Assembly: GCA_903813345.2 (NCBI GenBank)
Contig: CAIIXF020000008.1
Location: 4,969,341-5,033,340 of the forward strand
Reading direction: 5' to 3'
DNA: 64,000 nt
Source: Owenia fusiformis
Lineage: Eukaryota; Annelida; Polychaeta; Sabellida; Oweniidae
Positions 23,746 through 35,909 of the stretch are shown here, one piece after another; the stretch's first letter is position 1; the number at the start of each line of letters is the position of its first letter. A program made the position numbers and the translations under genes. Below the pieces are notes generated by a model. That model saw nothing but the letters and a program-made list of their open reading frames with translations, was not told the origin of the DNA and made no database searches.

Positions 23746-26160
23746 AGTATGCCTGGCGTTAACTATGGTTTAGTATTCATTTAGTATTCATGACGCATTT
23801 CTTTTGAGAATAGCAAAGGTTTTGGAGAATTTCACTTAAACTATTCATACAATTTCCTTTCAATAGTTATCATCTACACATCGTCGCGTGAGAATAACTT
23901 TGTACTAACTGCCATTTTCAAAAAAATTGAGATAGACATGGAATTTTACTATTTGAAACACAGGCTTTCATCTCAGATACATGCCCCATCTCAATTCCCT
24001 CTCATTAAGCTAGAATTCAGTGTGAAATTGTACCATCTCCAGACAAACAGCTTATTTCTAATTTCAAATTGTCATATCTGATATCAACTGTTTCAACCAA
24101 TCAACTCTCTAAGAATTGGTCATGTGACTTGCAAAACTTGGAATTATAACAATCTTATATTAAAACGAAGTATGCCAATATGCATGTTATTGTATCTAGA
24201 ATGAAATAATGTTTTGTAACACAATACCATGCCAGTTTGCATGCCTGGCCTTTCATGTTTTAGTTTTAGAACTATTACAAGTAGATCAAAAAAATAAAAT
24301 GATACAGTATGTGTAATCCCATGCATATTCAAATTATATGCCCTCAATTACTCTTTGTATTATGGATGCTCATTGGATTATTCATGGCCACATGATATGA
24401 AATAGAATTACTAATTTCCTCGAAAACCTAAATCCTTGCTACCAGGAAAGATGAAAAGTACAAATGACCAGTTAATTAGATCATGTGAGCAGTCAAAAGT
24501 ACCCTTTATCTTCCCTGCTACCAGGTCTTATAGGGGTTTGAATGGCCAAATGCAATAGCAATGCATATACGAAGCTGTCATCATTAAATGTTGAAAATGA
24601 AAGACTACTTATTTGTTTCTTCAAATAGAGTACATAATAATAGGTTATATACTAAATATAGTAATCAAAACAAATAGTAACTGTCATATTTTGCACTACA
24701 TTGCTCAAAGTCAATCACTGTCTGTATACTATTGAAATCTCTTTCAAAATGATGTTTTATAGTTTGTGGAAAAAAGCTAAATCTATTTAAACTAGCTTTA
24801 ACTTTTACTGACCATACACTATATCAATAAGGAGTTATCTTTATGTTAGTATAGTCCCTTAAAACACTTATTTTATTCTCTCTTCATCTATGATTTACTT
24901 TGCGCTTTTCACTGAACATCTGGGATATTTTTAGTTATTTTATTACTAGTATGTTTTTCAGATTTGTCCTTTCTTTTGCATTTTTGGGATCATTGTTTTT
25001 AGATCATCTACATTTTATTTTGGAAAAGTAACAAATTGGTTCAATTTCTTTACAAAGAGCCACTCTTAGTCTCCACTTCTACAATTGCTTCAATTCCCAA
25101 TTGTGCTCCACAGAGTAGCAAACAACAGAAAATGAATGGATAATGATAGCTGCATCCCAATGAACAAAATGTGATTACCTAAATCGAGGTTTCATCACTT
25201 TCATTAATCTAAAATGAATTAGAAATTATTTTTCTATTTTCAAATTTCTTCCATGTGCATGTAATAAAAATTGGTTATGTCTTAGGCCCTAAGGATCTGA
25301 AACCTGCTGGTCAAAATGGAATTACGGACCAGTTGCAATGTTAATCTCCTATACCCAGTGAAAAAATCAACTGGTCTGTATCAAAAATAACCTGATAATG
25401 ACCAGCGGACCGGCCCTTAGGGGCTACATTGTAATGTGCTGGGAGGTTTAGGCTACAGGGTTATACCGAGGGAAATATGTGGGGGACCGTATTGGCATCA
25501 TTGGTTTCAATGCATTGTACTTCTGCTTAAAGGCAATAAATTCTTTTTGAAAGGTGTCCTGAGATTCCTAAATTAAGAAATAATTGTACTTATTTGAGAA
25601 ATTGATTTTAAAGTTTTAGAAATTGAATCTTCTTTATTTTATTAAATAATATTCTTTGGTTTTTGAAGATTTTTTTTACAAAGCAAAACATTATTTTTCA
25701 TTCTAGATACAATAACATGCATATTGGCATACTTTGTTTTAATAGATTGTTATAACTCCAAGTTTTGCAAGTCACATGACCAATTCTTAGAGAGTTGATT
25801 GGTTGAAACAGTTGATATCAGATATGACAATTTGAAATTTGAAACAAGCTGTTATTCCGGTGGGAAATTGTATCAACTCCATTTCCATAGTTTTAAAAAA
25901 GGATCTTGTAAATTGTTTCAAGGTATGATATTTCATATAAGATATCTCTAGGGTGAGACCAGGTGACATACAAAAAATCAAGTTTCACATAGCAATACTA
26001 AGTAAGATACAGACCTCTAAACTTTCAAACCTTGATTTCTCAGTTCCGTAAAAATGTGAGATAGTACAAAGTTATTCTCATGCGACGACATATATGAATA
26101 CAACTGAGTACTAAACACGGCTTTGGTTCTAAAATATCACAATTTTAACGAATGCCAACT
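23746..26160. mobile_element. Inverted-repeat pair, possible 2.4-kb element
   Basis: About 23746-24205 matches the complement of 25703-26160. Shared blocks include CAATAACATGCATATTGGCA, CAAGTTTTGCAAGTCACATG, GAGAGTTGATTGGTTGAAAC and CAGTTGATATCAGATATGAC. Homology fades toward the outer edges and no target duplication was identified, so this may be an old element or two inverted copies of a repeat. The interior (24211-25700) contains no recognisable gene. Confidence 0.65.
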
Positions 26161-26468
26161 CCGCACGGCGCGCGCGCGCGTAATATCCGCGCGAAGCGTT
26201 TTCTGCAAACCACTGTCTGCATGGAGTGGTATATTGTGTTTTTGATCCGAACATCCCAAATAGTTATCTTTAATACAAAGAAATAGTGTCTAGCACTCCT
26301 CCCCGAACAATTTACAGGCATTTTAAGTCGTTACGATACAATAAGCGATTAAAAAAGAAGACATACTCTAAATAACTCAAGCAAGATTGGACATTCAGTC
26401 GCAGATGATTAATGCAAGACAGGGTAGGTTTGGAAATTAAAGGTTATGTGATATGCCTCATCTAATTC

Positions 26469-26609
26469 ATGCCGTGGTCACATTTGCTACGATTTCCTAT
26501 ACCCGCGCCCGGCCGATGAGTATTTTGTGCAAAACTCATGCAATTTCGATCAAAATACTCATCGACCGCGCGCCAGTTTTGCAAATCGGAGCAAACGTGA
26601 TCACGGCAT
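26469..26609. mobile_element. 141-bp hairpin MITE (copy 1 of a tandem pair)
   Basis: Ends read ATGCCGTGGTCACATTTGCT and, on the complement, ATGCCGTGATCACGTTTGCT. Arms extend through CGATTT and GATGAGTATTTTG-type sequence around a short centre. Target duplication is unclear. A second copy follows at 26659, and a half copy lies near 42710-42751. Confidence 0.8.
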
Positions 26610-26658
26610 ATGTGTGAATCATCTAATAAATTCATAAAACCCACTCAAATGGTTGGTT

Positions 26659-26785
26659 ATGCCGTGGTCACATTTGCTCCGATTTTCAATACCGGCGCCC
26701 GGCTGATGAGTATTTTATTCGAAATTGCATTTAGCTTGAACAAGATACTCACTTGGCGCCGGTGTGACAAATGCGACAACGGCAT
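26659..26785. mobile_element. 127-bp hairpin MITE (copy 2)
   Basis: Same termini as the preceding copy (ATGCCGTGGTCACATTTGCT; right end GACAAATGCGACAACGGCAT). The inner GGCGCC/GATGAGTATTTT blocks are inverted. It is 49 bp downstream of copy 1 and followed directly by a GGTAT-rich simple repeat. Confidence 0.8.
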
Positions 26786-26788
26786 ATG

Positions 26789-26834
26789 GGTGTATGGTAT
26801 GGTACATGGTGTGGTATGGTATGGTATGGTATCG
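26789..26834. repeat. GGTAT simple repeat
   Basis: Diverged then regular TATGG pentamers (GTGTATGGTATGGTACATGG, then TGGTATGGTATGG). It abuts the 3' edge of the hairpin MITE. Confidence 0.9.
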
Positions 26835-26959
26835 TGAATGGTCAGAATCTAATCTTTATAACTGTCAAGGTCAAAGTCCATTACAATGAAGTCGTTAAAA
26901 ATGTCAAACCTGGTGGTGAAAAAATATGTAAAATGAAAATGCCAGTTACACAAATAAAA

Positions 26960-27400
26960 AAGGCATTAAAATGACAAATTGTCACCAATTAGTTTATCAC
27001 AATTTTATGCTTTCAATCTTAATAAGTCAGATTTGAACTTTAAGTCAAATCTGAAATCATAAAAACAGATCTGAATTTCTGAGAACTTGGAAATAATTTT
27101 GAGAAAAAAAGATTTGGTCAATTTGAGTTGAAAAAAGCCCTTTTTGACCTTTTTCGACCTTAAAAAGGTGATCATCGAAGGTGAGATTTCAAATCTAAAG
27201 TCAGATTTGAACTTCTGAAAACTTGTAGATTATTTTGAAAAAATTGGTCAATTTGAAGCAAGTCGAAAAAAGTCAGATTTGAACTTCTGAGAACTTGTAG
27301 ATGATTTTTAAAAAAAATTTAAGTTAGTTTAAACACCGGGCCTCCCACCGGGCGCCAATCGGCGTCAAAAAACGGAGACCACATCTCACCACTTTTGGTT
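26960..27400. repeat. GACCTT-rich dispersed repeat, second copy
   Basis: It shares the order ATGACAAA-TGTCACCA, CTTCAATCTTA, repeated AAGTCAGATTTGAACTTCTG modules and GACCTTTTTCGACCTT with 4440-5045. It ends with a GC-rich CCGGGCGCCAATCGGCG tail and GTTGTGACAT. No flanking duplication was seen. Confidence 0.65.
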
Positions 27401-29807
27401 GTGACATAAAAACGATTAGTAGAAAAAGACCTTTCAGTATAACAGTCTTTTATTTGGGTCAATACATCATTTGATAAAGGCTGTCTAAATACGTATACTT
27501 TAACCATGTCATGCATAGTACCCCTATGAATAAAGTCGATACTGCATTGTTGTCGCTGTCTTTTTGTTCTAGTCCGCTGTTTCTTAGATGTGTTGCTGTA
27601 GGCAAGGATATGGCTCGTGTCCGATATATCGAGATTCGAGACCCTGATGGGACCTCGTGGTTGATCACCGTTACAGTACTAGTATTTCATAAACACCTTT
27701 ATCATAAATCTATATGAACAAAACTTTCATTCTCCCTGTTTTTTATTTTTCATATCAGCTTAAAGGGTGACGCATATCGTTTAGCAAATCGAACGCTCGT
27801 TTCTGGTGTTGCTCACCGTTTAGTATAAAAGGCCCGATCCCGGAATAATACTCAAGGGTTCACAGGTTCTAGGTCGTTGTGTCAACACCTCTAACTGTTA
27901 TATAGCATAAGTATATTATAGATCGTCACACATTTATAAAAGGGTGATTTTTATTTTGACAAATCAATTCCACATTTATGGGTGAAGTTTCAGGATCTTC
28001 TATTTGTGTACAATAAGGAAAAATTGGTATCTAAATTTCCCCATAACGTAATAGCACACAGTTTGGCATATGAAATATCCTACAAATGAAACAAAGCAAG
28101 ACAAACCGGTTTCTAATACAAGGATTTATATTGGCTGTTGTACATGTATTCTTTGAACGCAATCACTCTTTGGATAACGTTTTCAAAATCATTATAAACG
28201 GATTACTTTATCTCAAAGACAATTTCAATAAACTGGATTTTACAGAACTCCCCTTATTTCTTAAAAATGGACTGATCCAGTTGATTCGCCTGGAGCCGCC
28301 ATATTGTTTTTATACGGGATGCTAATCGGAACCCTTTAAGTGATGACTGGAATAAAAGATTTAAACAAATCATTTATCTTAATATTTTTTATAATTCCAT
28401 TTTGGGTCGAATGATGATGAATGTGTATAACACGCGGATAATCATTAATTTCTCATGACAGATATCTCTATTTTTGTAATAAAATGTACATCAGCCCTCT
28501 CGGTAAGTGTGGCAACAGAAGTTCCCCAAGTTTTGGATGGCATGTTAAAGTCTGGTTATATTTGGCGAATTAAAAAACGTCAAATTCTGTCTAAAAGGCC
28601 ATGGAAATTATCGCAACAGATTTCAGATAGTTGAGATTATCAAATTGATCTTGGTAATATTCTAAATACTCGCAAAAAGTTACAACTGTCTAATATTTGC
28701 TCGGTATATGACAAATAAAAAAGATAACACTTCATGAAAAATGACACAACCTATGTGTAGTCAGTCACGTGACTTTATGGAAGACGGTGGGCGAATGACT
28801 CAGAAGCGAGTAAGTAGTTACCAGTTTCACCACCAGGTGGCTCGTTCGGGTCAGATATTTTACCTATAGCTATGCTATAGCATGCTATAGCATGGCGGGT
28901 ATGGTAGAAAGTTCCCTTTCACTTAAATTACATCTGTTTTAGTGGTTCGATTTTTAACATCACCCTTATGTATCTAATAGTTATGCAAATTAAAAAAACG
29001 TCCAGTAAAAGAACATGTTATCTTTCAAATACAAGAAAAAATATTTCATTTTTGGTGAATTTGTAACATTGGATCTGTGGGGAGTCAACCCGAACTAGAA
29101 GTCACATTTTCAAAAAAATTAAAGTTGATAAACAATTTTCGAAACGATGCTTCTAGATGTACTTTTACATGTAGATTTAAAATATGACATCACTTTTACT
29201 GAATTTTGAATATTTAAAGGGGCAACAAGGCCTGTAGGGAGAAAATAGGAAAATCAAAAAAAATTCTGAGCTATCAAGGCAACATTTGGCTTAACATCTT
29301 CTTTGACATACCTATTTTCTTAAAATGTATGGATAAACTATCAATTTCAGCCTTAAGAAGTGTAAATTCAGTTCAAAGCTTGAAAAAGGGGAAATCCACT
29401 TTTATATTTTTAAGATCCACCATGTTTCAAGAGGAATATCAGCTGAAATAATGTTTATCTAGGGGGTTTCTTTGTAGATAATAAAAATAGAAGACAACAA
29501 AATCGTCGATTTAATTCCTCATTTAAGTTAAACTTTTTGAAATGAGACCCCCCCCCCCCCTTGTCAAAAGCTGACTACGTCCCTGGCTAGGCATGATATA
29601 TGAATTAGTAGGGGAGCTAGGGGTCTCAAATCTCAGTCATTTAGAATACAGTTCTTACAATAATATGCATTTAATATTTTACAACAGAGCGACTGGCTAT
29701 TTTTAGATTCAATTAAATTGATTACCATTCCCTTAAGTAGCAACTTCACAATTTCAAGTTGGTACTAGATGTGTGAAAAGGTAAATAAAAATCATTTTAT
29801 AATGAAT
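27401..29807. other. Unannotated stretch
   Basis: No gene is supported. A TATAAAAGG box lies at 27821-27829 without an identifiable gene. Overlapping copies of the 12-bp palindrome ATGCTATAGCAT occupy 28872-28893, followed by CATGGCGGG. A C-run lies near 29548. Open frames here lack domains. Confidence 0.4.
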
Positions 29808-29812
29808 AGTAC

Positions 29813-30827
29813 CACGCCCGGTGATCGTGAAAATGGGACGGAGGGGGGGGAGCAGGCAATTTCCGCTAGAAAATTCAACAAATCTGGTAAAATTATTTTT
29901 TCAAGACAGAGTTTACGATTGAATTGCAAATTGAATAAGCGCACGGTATGATAAAATATGTTAGGTATTCTAGGATTATTTTTCAACCGATACTCTTTTA
30001 AGATACAAGATCTATTAAAAAAAGGCGCAACGCAACCAACGTGCAAAAGTCAAAGTTTTTGCTATAAATCAAGCAACAATGGACTACACGACCTGTAATA
30101 AATACTTGTAAGTGATGTTATCATAACTAAATTAATGTCATTGCTGAATTTATAAAATAAGTTTCCATACGTAAAATAAAAAATAATCGAAAATAATTAA
30201 AATGGGACGGAGGGGGGAGGGGACGGAGGGGGGGGGAGTAATAATTCTATAAAGTGAAACAACTTCACACGAATTCTTGTATTTGAAAAATGAACTCATT
30301 AACTTAGTAAGAAACTGGATGATATACCCCTGGAGACTGAAAAATGGGGACATTTGGAGTAAAAGGACTTAAAGTCGCGAAACATCTCTAATCATGTCTT
30401 ATATACATATTGCTCCCCCCCTCCGTCCCCTCCCCCCCTCCGTCCCAAATTCATTATTTTCGATTATTTTTTATTTCACATATGGAAACTTATTTCAGCA
30501 ATGACATTAATTTAGTTATGATAACATCACTTACAAGTATTTATTACAGGTCGTCCAGACCATTGTTGCTTGATTTATAGCAAAAACGTTGATTTGTGCC
30601 TGTTGATGGCCTTGTGCCTTTTTTAATAGATCTCATACCTTAGATGCGTATCGTTTCAGAAAAAATCCCAGAAAACCTAACATATTCTACCATACCATGC
30701 GCCTATCCATTTAGCTATTCAATAGTAAACTTTTTCTTGAAAAAATAAATCTTCCAGATTTGTTGAATTTCCTAGCAGAAATTGCCTGCTCCCCCCCTCC
30801 GTCCCATATTCACGATCACCGGGCGTG
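29813..30827. mobile_element. CAC-ended foldback element, family 4 (1.0 kb)
   Basis: Ends read CACGCCCGGTGATCGTGAAA (left) and CACGCCCGGTGATCGTGAAT (right, complement). The perfect 5-bp duplication AGTAC flanks both sides (29808-29812 and 30828-30832). The arms are about 430 bp each, so the element is nearly one large hairpin. The G-rich motif GGGACGGAGGGGGG occurs once near each end (29833 and 30788 region) and as doublets at the inner arm ends (30204-30238 and 30415-30448). No coding region was recognised. Confidence 0.92.
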
Positions 30828-30832
30828 AGTAC

Positions 30833-31229
30833 TAGTACGGAGGGCTCTGTGCAGGTCAAAATGTCAAACCTTAAAAACCCTTGCAAAAATGTTTCTGGCT
30901 GTTTTTTATTCAATTTAATGATACTGCACAAAACCTTTTGCAATTTTGAAAGGACAAGGCCCAAATAAATTAAGGTTGATTTAATGTTCCCGTGTCTCGG
31001 GGTTTTCACTCCAATGTACCTCTTAATACTAATGCGGCAAAGACACCCTTTTTGAGCATTTTGTCCATGTCAGTTTCCCTTCAAGATTAAAGGTTTCATG
31101 TATCGTTAACATTGAAAGGAAAATCCACTTTTCCCGTTATCTGTCCCAGGGCTCCCCGACTGATTTTACAAATTTCTACCACTTTTTGTAGAAAAACTTG
31201 AAAACTAGAATTTTGACCTAATATAAAGT
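30833..31229. other. Unannotated spacer
   Basis: Spacer between the family-4 element and element X. No gene or repeat was recognised. Confidence 0.4.
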
Positions 31230-31799
31230 AATAGGTGATGGGCTAGCTCTTAATTTGCGGTATGGAGGTAGAATTTTGGAGACCACGCTAGTTACATCCT
31301 AATTTGTAATTCTCACCACAATTTGGCAATAATTAAGCAAAATTTTACAGCGTTTAGGAAAAAATCAATATTTATACCCCCCACATGACAAAAGTAGGGG
31401 GTACATAGAAAATAATTAATAACTTTACAAAAACATTATGAATAACCACATTTTTTTCAGAATATATGCACATATATGTCATTAATAACTGGTAAAAAAA
31501 TTGGTGACTATAGGTATGATGGTTGCTATGGAAACAGAATGTGATTGTCAAAATTTGCTAATTTGTGTCTATTTTGGGGGGCTCGTTAACGAAAAAATGC
31601 TATGTAAGCAAGTTATGGTGCAAAAATAGCATTGATTTAAGGTTTAGAAAATTGCATATATATGTCCTGCATGCATTAAAATTGGAATGATGATTGAGTC
31701 TCAATCAGAAATATTTAAAAAAAATTTCTATGACCCACCCCCTCTAAATAATCAAAAGTGGGCGTGGCATTTAAGTGAATGATCAAGCCTACTTAACAG

Positions 31800-32222
31800 C
31801 GACCTCCTATGCAGTGTCTCGGTATAGACACTGCGGCGGGCAGATTATGGAATCCCCAAAATTTGGGGAAGATAGTCCCCCTTTTTCTCACAGATGTATT
31901 TGTTTTTCACACAACTTATAAAATATATCTTCTTTTATGTTCACCAATAATTATTTTGTCAAAATATTCCAAAATCAATGAAATATAAGAGGAAATCCCC
32001 GCGGAAGGAATTCTGAGTAAAAGTTGTGTTGATAAAAGTTTACCGCACGTGTTGTTTATTAGTTAATACGCGCAATTCAACCAATGAAATTGTCTAAATT
32101 TTACAATCACGCGACCTGAGCATGGGACTAGAACCAATCACGTCAGTTGTTTATTACGATGTTACCATGCTTACGGTGAGATACCTGCCCGCCGCAGTGA
32201 TATATCACTGCACGGGAGTTCG
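31800..32222. mobile_element. 423-bp Mutator-like element with hairpin termini
   Basis: A perfect 9-bp duplication, ACTTAACAG, flanks the element (31791-31799 and 32223-32231), and X copy 2 has the single uninterrupted site near 52008. The left end is CGACCTCCTATGCAGTG and the right, on the complement, CGAACTCCCGTGCAGTG. Each terminus holds its own small hairpin, GCAGTG...CACTGC, with different loops, followed by GGCGGGCAG. It is non-coding. Confidence 0.93.
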
Positions 32223-32988
32223 ACTTAACAGTAGATAACTTCAATTGTATAGCCTGTATTATCACAATTTCAACAGAATATGTAGGATTCTGGTATCAGT
32301 TAACAGTTTATATGATTTTGTTCATCCCCCTCAATATTTATAACCCCTCCTTCGTCACCACCACCCCTCCCGCGTGACAAAAGTAGGGGATACCTTGAAA
32401 ATGATTAATAACTTTACAACAATGCAGCGAATAACCATCAATTTTTCAGACAGGATAAATGTATATGTCATCAGTAATTGAAAAAATTCTTGGTAATTAT
32501 AGGTATGATAGTTTCTAAACCGGATTTGATCTTCACAACTTGTGAAGATATTGGGAGGGGGGGGGCTGGTTCACAAAGAATACTATGCTAGCGAATTCTG
32601 CTGCAAAATTAGCATTGTTTTAAGGTTTAGAAAACTGCATATGTATGTCCTGCATGCATTAAAATGAAATGATGATTGGGTTTCAATTAGATTTTTTAGA
32701 TTTCACTATGACCCATCCTTCTTTATAATCCAAAGTGAGCGTGACATTTAACTGTATGATCAAACCTACTTAATAGTTCAACATTTCTATACAATGTAGG
32801 CATCAGTTAATGTTGTTTGTAGAATGAATCGGGTTAAAAATATCAATACACTTTAAACCATTTTATTGACTATAAAACTGCACCATATTATCCCCAAAAG
32901 ATATTTCTCTTTTCAAGGATTATCTATGGATTAACACCCAGGTTTTTTATTTTTCAAACTTCAGAGGGCTAGGAATCATTGATTATGA

Positions 32989-33324
32989 TTATATATGCTG
33001 TTTTAAAATAGGTTTAATGTATGCCAATAATTTCTCAAATCGTGTAAATGGTACCCATTCCTTATTCCCTACAACTTTCTCTTTGAGGAATTCCCATAGC
33101 AATCCTATGGTATAGTTCCAAGCAGATTTTGAGATAACAGGAAAGTTAATCATTAATACACACCTCATTGGGTTGTGATATAAACCAAAATAATACATCT
33201 CTTCATCACTTCTGATCATCAGAACCATGCCTGCTACCATATAATGTATCTTCTGACATTGCTTAGTGTAGATACAATATTTCCTGGTGTCAAATCTTAG
33301 CAAGATGATGGGGGGATGTACCAT
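32989..33324 (-). pseudogene. Possible protein remnant of element X (111 codons)
   Basis: The minus-strand frame begins MVHPPIILLRFDTRKYCIYT and ends PILKQHI. The corresponding part of X copy 2 (about 53030-53510) is broken by a ~175-bp insertion (53216-53392) and small indels. No family was recognised. It may be an exon of the X transposase or simply an open stretch. Confidence 0.3.
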
Positions 33325-33587
33325 AAAAGGAGGTCACGGGGTAGGTACAATGCTGTCAAAATCAAAACCTCAACAATACAACCAACAATCAACAGGCACG
33401 CAAAGTTCCTTATTGGTATTAAATAGATTCAGTCACAAACATGTTGTTTATGATGATCAATGATGAAGATAACGGTTAACGTCTATTTCACGGGTTGTAT
33501 CCAAAGCCCCGTTATGATTGAGAGGTCGCGAGCAAGTTCCCGCTGAAATCACGAGCAAAGTCCTTTTTATTTAATTCATCTGGAAAT

Positions 33588-33600
33588 ATGGACCAAAAAG
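33588..33600 (+). other. Exon-like start with consensus donor inside family 5
   Basis: ATGGACCAAAAAG ends at GTAAGA (33601), a strong donor context, about 100 bp inside the left terminus. The same 13 bases and donor are conserved in copy B (complement, around 59726-59744). An acceptor-like TTTCATTCTAG lies at 34090-34100. The copies differ by indels at that acceptor, so the downstream reading frame is not consistent. The call is tentative. Confidence 0.3.
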
Positions 33601-33795
33601 GTAAGAATACGCATTACTGTTCTTTGATACTTTAGGTATACTTTCAGAACAGGTATATCTTCACAAACAATGACATGAAAGATAACTATTTTTACTGGCA
33701 TGAAAGAAACGGGCGTCAATATGCACGTTTGCATAATTTACTGTTAACATATTAGTTTTATGGTTAAAATAGAGACAAGAACTACGATATACATA

Positions 33796-33858
33796 CCTCA
33801 TTATGAATATTGGATCAACATTGTATGTATTGAAAAGTTTGTTTTCAAAAACATCCAC
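33796..33858 (-). other. Conserved 61-nt exon-like segment in family 5
   Basis: On the minus strand the segment is bounded by CACCCCACAG (acceptor-like) and ATGAG|GTATGT (donor-like), reading VDVFENKLFNTYNV in the open frame. Copy B keeps both signals on its plus strand (about 59471-59531). The longer frame of 65 codons is also open in both copies. No protein family was recognised. Confidence 0.35.
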
Positions 33859-34589
33859 TGTGGGGTGTGAAATACATCATTGAAGGTGTGCCAGTGGCCC
33901 CGCTGAAATTATGAGGAAGCCCCGCTGAAAACATGAGGAGGTCCCGCTGAAAACAGGAGCAGATATCACGCGTACCCGCTTCGATCACGAGGAAAGCTCA
34001 TTACCATTACATAAAATATTGAGGTTCTTCAAATAAACGTACACGGAAGACCAAGTTAAGTACTTCTAATAATTACTGTATATATACTGTTTCATTCTAG
34101 GGGCCAGGTTTCTAATGTTTCCATTCCAACTTCAAGCTACCAGAGATTTCGTCAAACATTTTATAGAGTTGCATCCATATCAAAATGTATAGGAGAAAGG
34201 TGGATATCGTTTCAAGAATGAACGTAATTGAAGCCTGAGGTTCAGGGTAATGAGTCTTGTATTAAACAAAGACACCCCAAGTTGCAAGAAGATGAAATTT
34301 AGAGAGAAAGGAGAACCACAAAGTCTCCATGATAATTCAGGTTCTACTTTTATAATTTAACAATAACATTTAACAATAACATTCAAGTTTTTGTTTTTAA
34401 ATATTTATTAAAATAATGATGATTTGTATTCCATACCTGATAATTTGCAGGGACATCAACTGGGAATATATTCCATATCCGGGCAAATATTTTTCGTATG
34501 TCCCGCTAAAACGTGGATCCGGGACATATAAATCGTATGTCCTGCATAAGCCATTTTCCTGGACATATTGTTACGCGGTAAACACGATA

Positions 34590-35290
34590 CAAATATATGT
34601 CATATTCCACAATGAATATGGCATATTCACTTGTGGAGTATGACAGATTCACCTGGGTATATGGCATACTCACCTGCGGTGTAAGGCATATTCTGCAAGT
34701 GAGTATGACATATTCTGCGAGCATGGGGTATTTACTGAAATCAATGTATCACATATTCAATACGGAATATGCCATACTCACCTGCAGAATACGCCATATA
34801 CCACAGCTGAATATGGCATATACACCTGTATCACAAATACCACGCAACCATGAATATATGCCATATTCCGTGTAACATCGTATTCCGCGTAACACATACG
34901 ATGTTACGCGGAGTATGGCATACATTTATGGTTGCGTGGTATTTGTGATACGGGTATACAGTATATGCCATACTCACCTGCAGTTTATGGCATATTCCGC
35001 AGGTGAGTATGCGATATTCCGCAGTGAATATGCGATACGTTGATTTCAGTGAATACCTGATAGTCACCTGCAGAATATGTCATACTCAATTGCCGAATAT
35101 GTCATATACCGCAGGTGAAAATGACACAATGATTACCCGTTTGTTCAATCAATGCAATTGACAAATGCGTACTTCCGTATCGTGTTCTCATTGCTTAGTG
35201 GGTATGCAATATACTGCAGCTGAATCTGTCATACACCGCAAGTGAATATGCCATATTTATTGCAGAATATGACACATATTTGCATCATGT
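34590..35290. repeat. Palindromic motif array (GAATATG/CATATTC, CGCGTAACA)
   Basis: About 700 bp are packed with ~22-bp alternating units such as GTGAGTATGACATATTCTGC and the reverse-orientation CATACTCACCTGCGGAATATG type. CCGCGTAACA/TGTTACGCGG and TATGTCC/GGACATA motifs are interspersed. Unit orientation alternates, so many cruciforms are possible. The equivalent array in copy B spans about 58045-58760. Open frames across it are by-products of the repeat. Confidence 0.85.
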
Positions 35291-35633
35291 TTTCCGCGTA
35301 ACACGTGCGTTTAACATAACCTACGATTAATTGTTAATGATGAAATTATTTGATTATTATTATTTCGGACTCATAATCGGATGATGTACTCCTTTACTTA
35401 CATCTAGCAGTTGATCCATAAATTGCCTTTTCAAACGTGTGCGCCATTGGTGCTGAATCCTCTAAGGTAGTAATATACTGAACTACAGTATAATGTAACT
35501 TCAGTGAAATATAAATATATATTGCATACAAAGAAGAACGAGTTATTTGAAACTTGTCAAAAGTCGTGGAATGGATTTAAATCTTCTCTTGGTAAATTTC
35601 TCGATGGAGTCAGGTCGAAATAACTTAAGTGAA

Positions 35634-35909
35634 ATGGTTTTATTGGAATCATGCTCGTAGCCAGTTTTTGGTAAGGGGGGGGGGTAGCTCGAACCGATAA
35701 TAACAATGACAATGATATATGATATATATGTGCTCTGTAGAGTATCAATAATTAATATATTTATGACGTTGGCTACAGTCGTGGCAGATTTGCAAAGTCA
35801 AATCGGTCTTTACTCCATTTTAGAGAGCCACTTGCTCCTGATTTCAGCGGGACCTCCTCATGTTTTCAGCGGGGCCTCCTCATGTTTTCAGCGGGATCTT
35901 TAGTTTATT
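35634..35909. repeat. 276-bp direct duplication flanking the LINE, first copy
   Basis: From ATGGTTTTATTGGAATCATG to GGGATCTTTAGTTTATT, this segment recurs at 39367-39647, immediately on the other side of the LINE. The only difference seen is G-run length (10 versus 15). Copy B of family 5 has this segment once. Confidence 0.93.

Noticed and set aside
27511-27717. 68-codon plus-strand frame ending near SWLITVTVLVFH, with an acceptor-like CTGTTTCTTAG
   Set aside because: Open on both strands, no matching donor and no domain; not enough to call an exon.
27821-27829. TATAAAAGG as a promoter
   Set aside because: A plausible TATA box, but no gene or first exon follows; chance occurrence is likely in AT-rich DNA.
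34416-35067. Several 70-92-codon frames rich in Tyr, Ser and Thr (34416-34875, 34831-35067; also 58272-58726)
   Set aside because: By-products of the palindromic CATATTC/GAATATG array; all frames show the same repeat.
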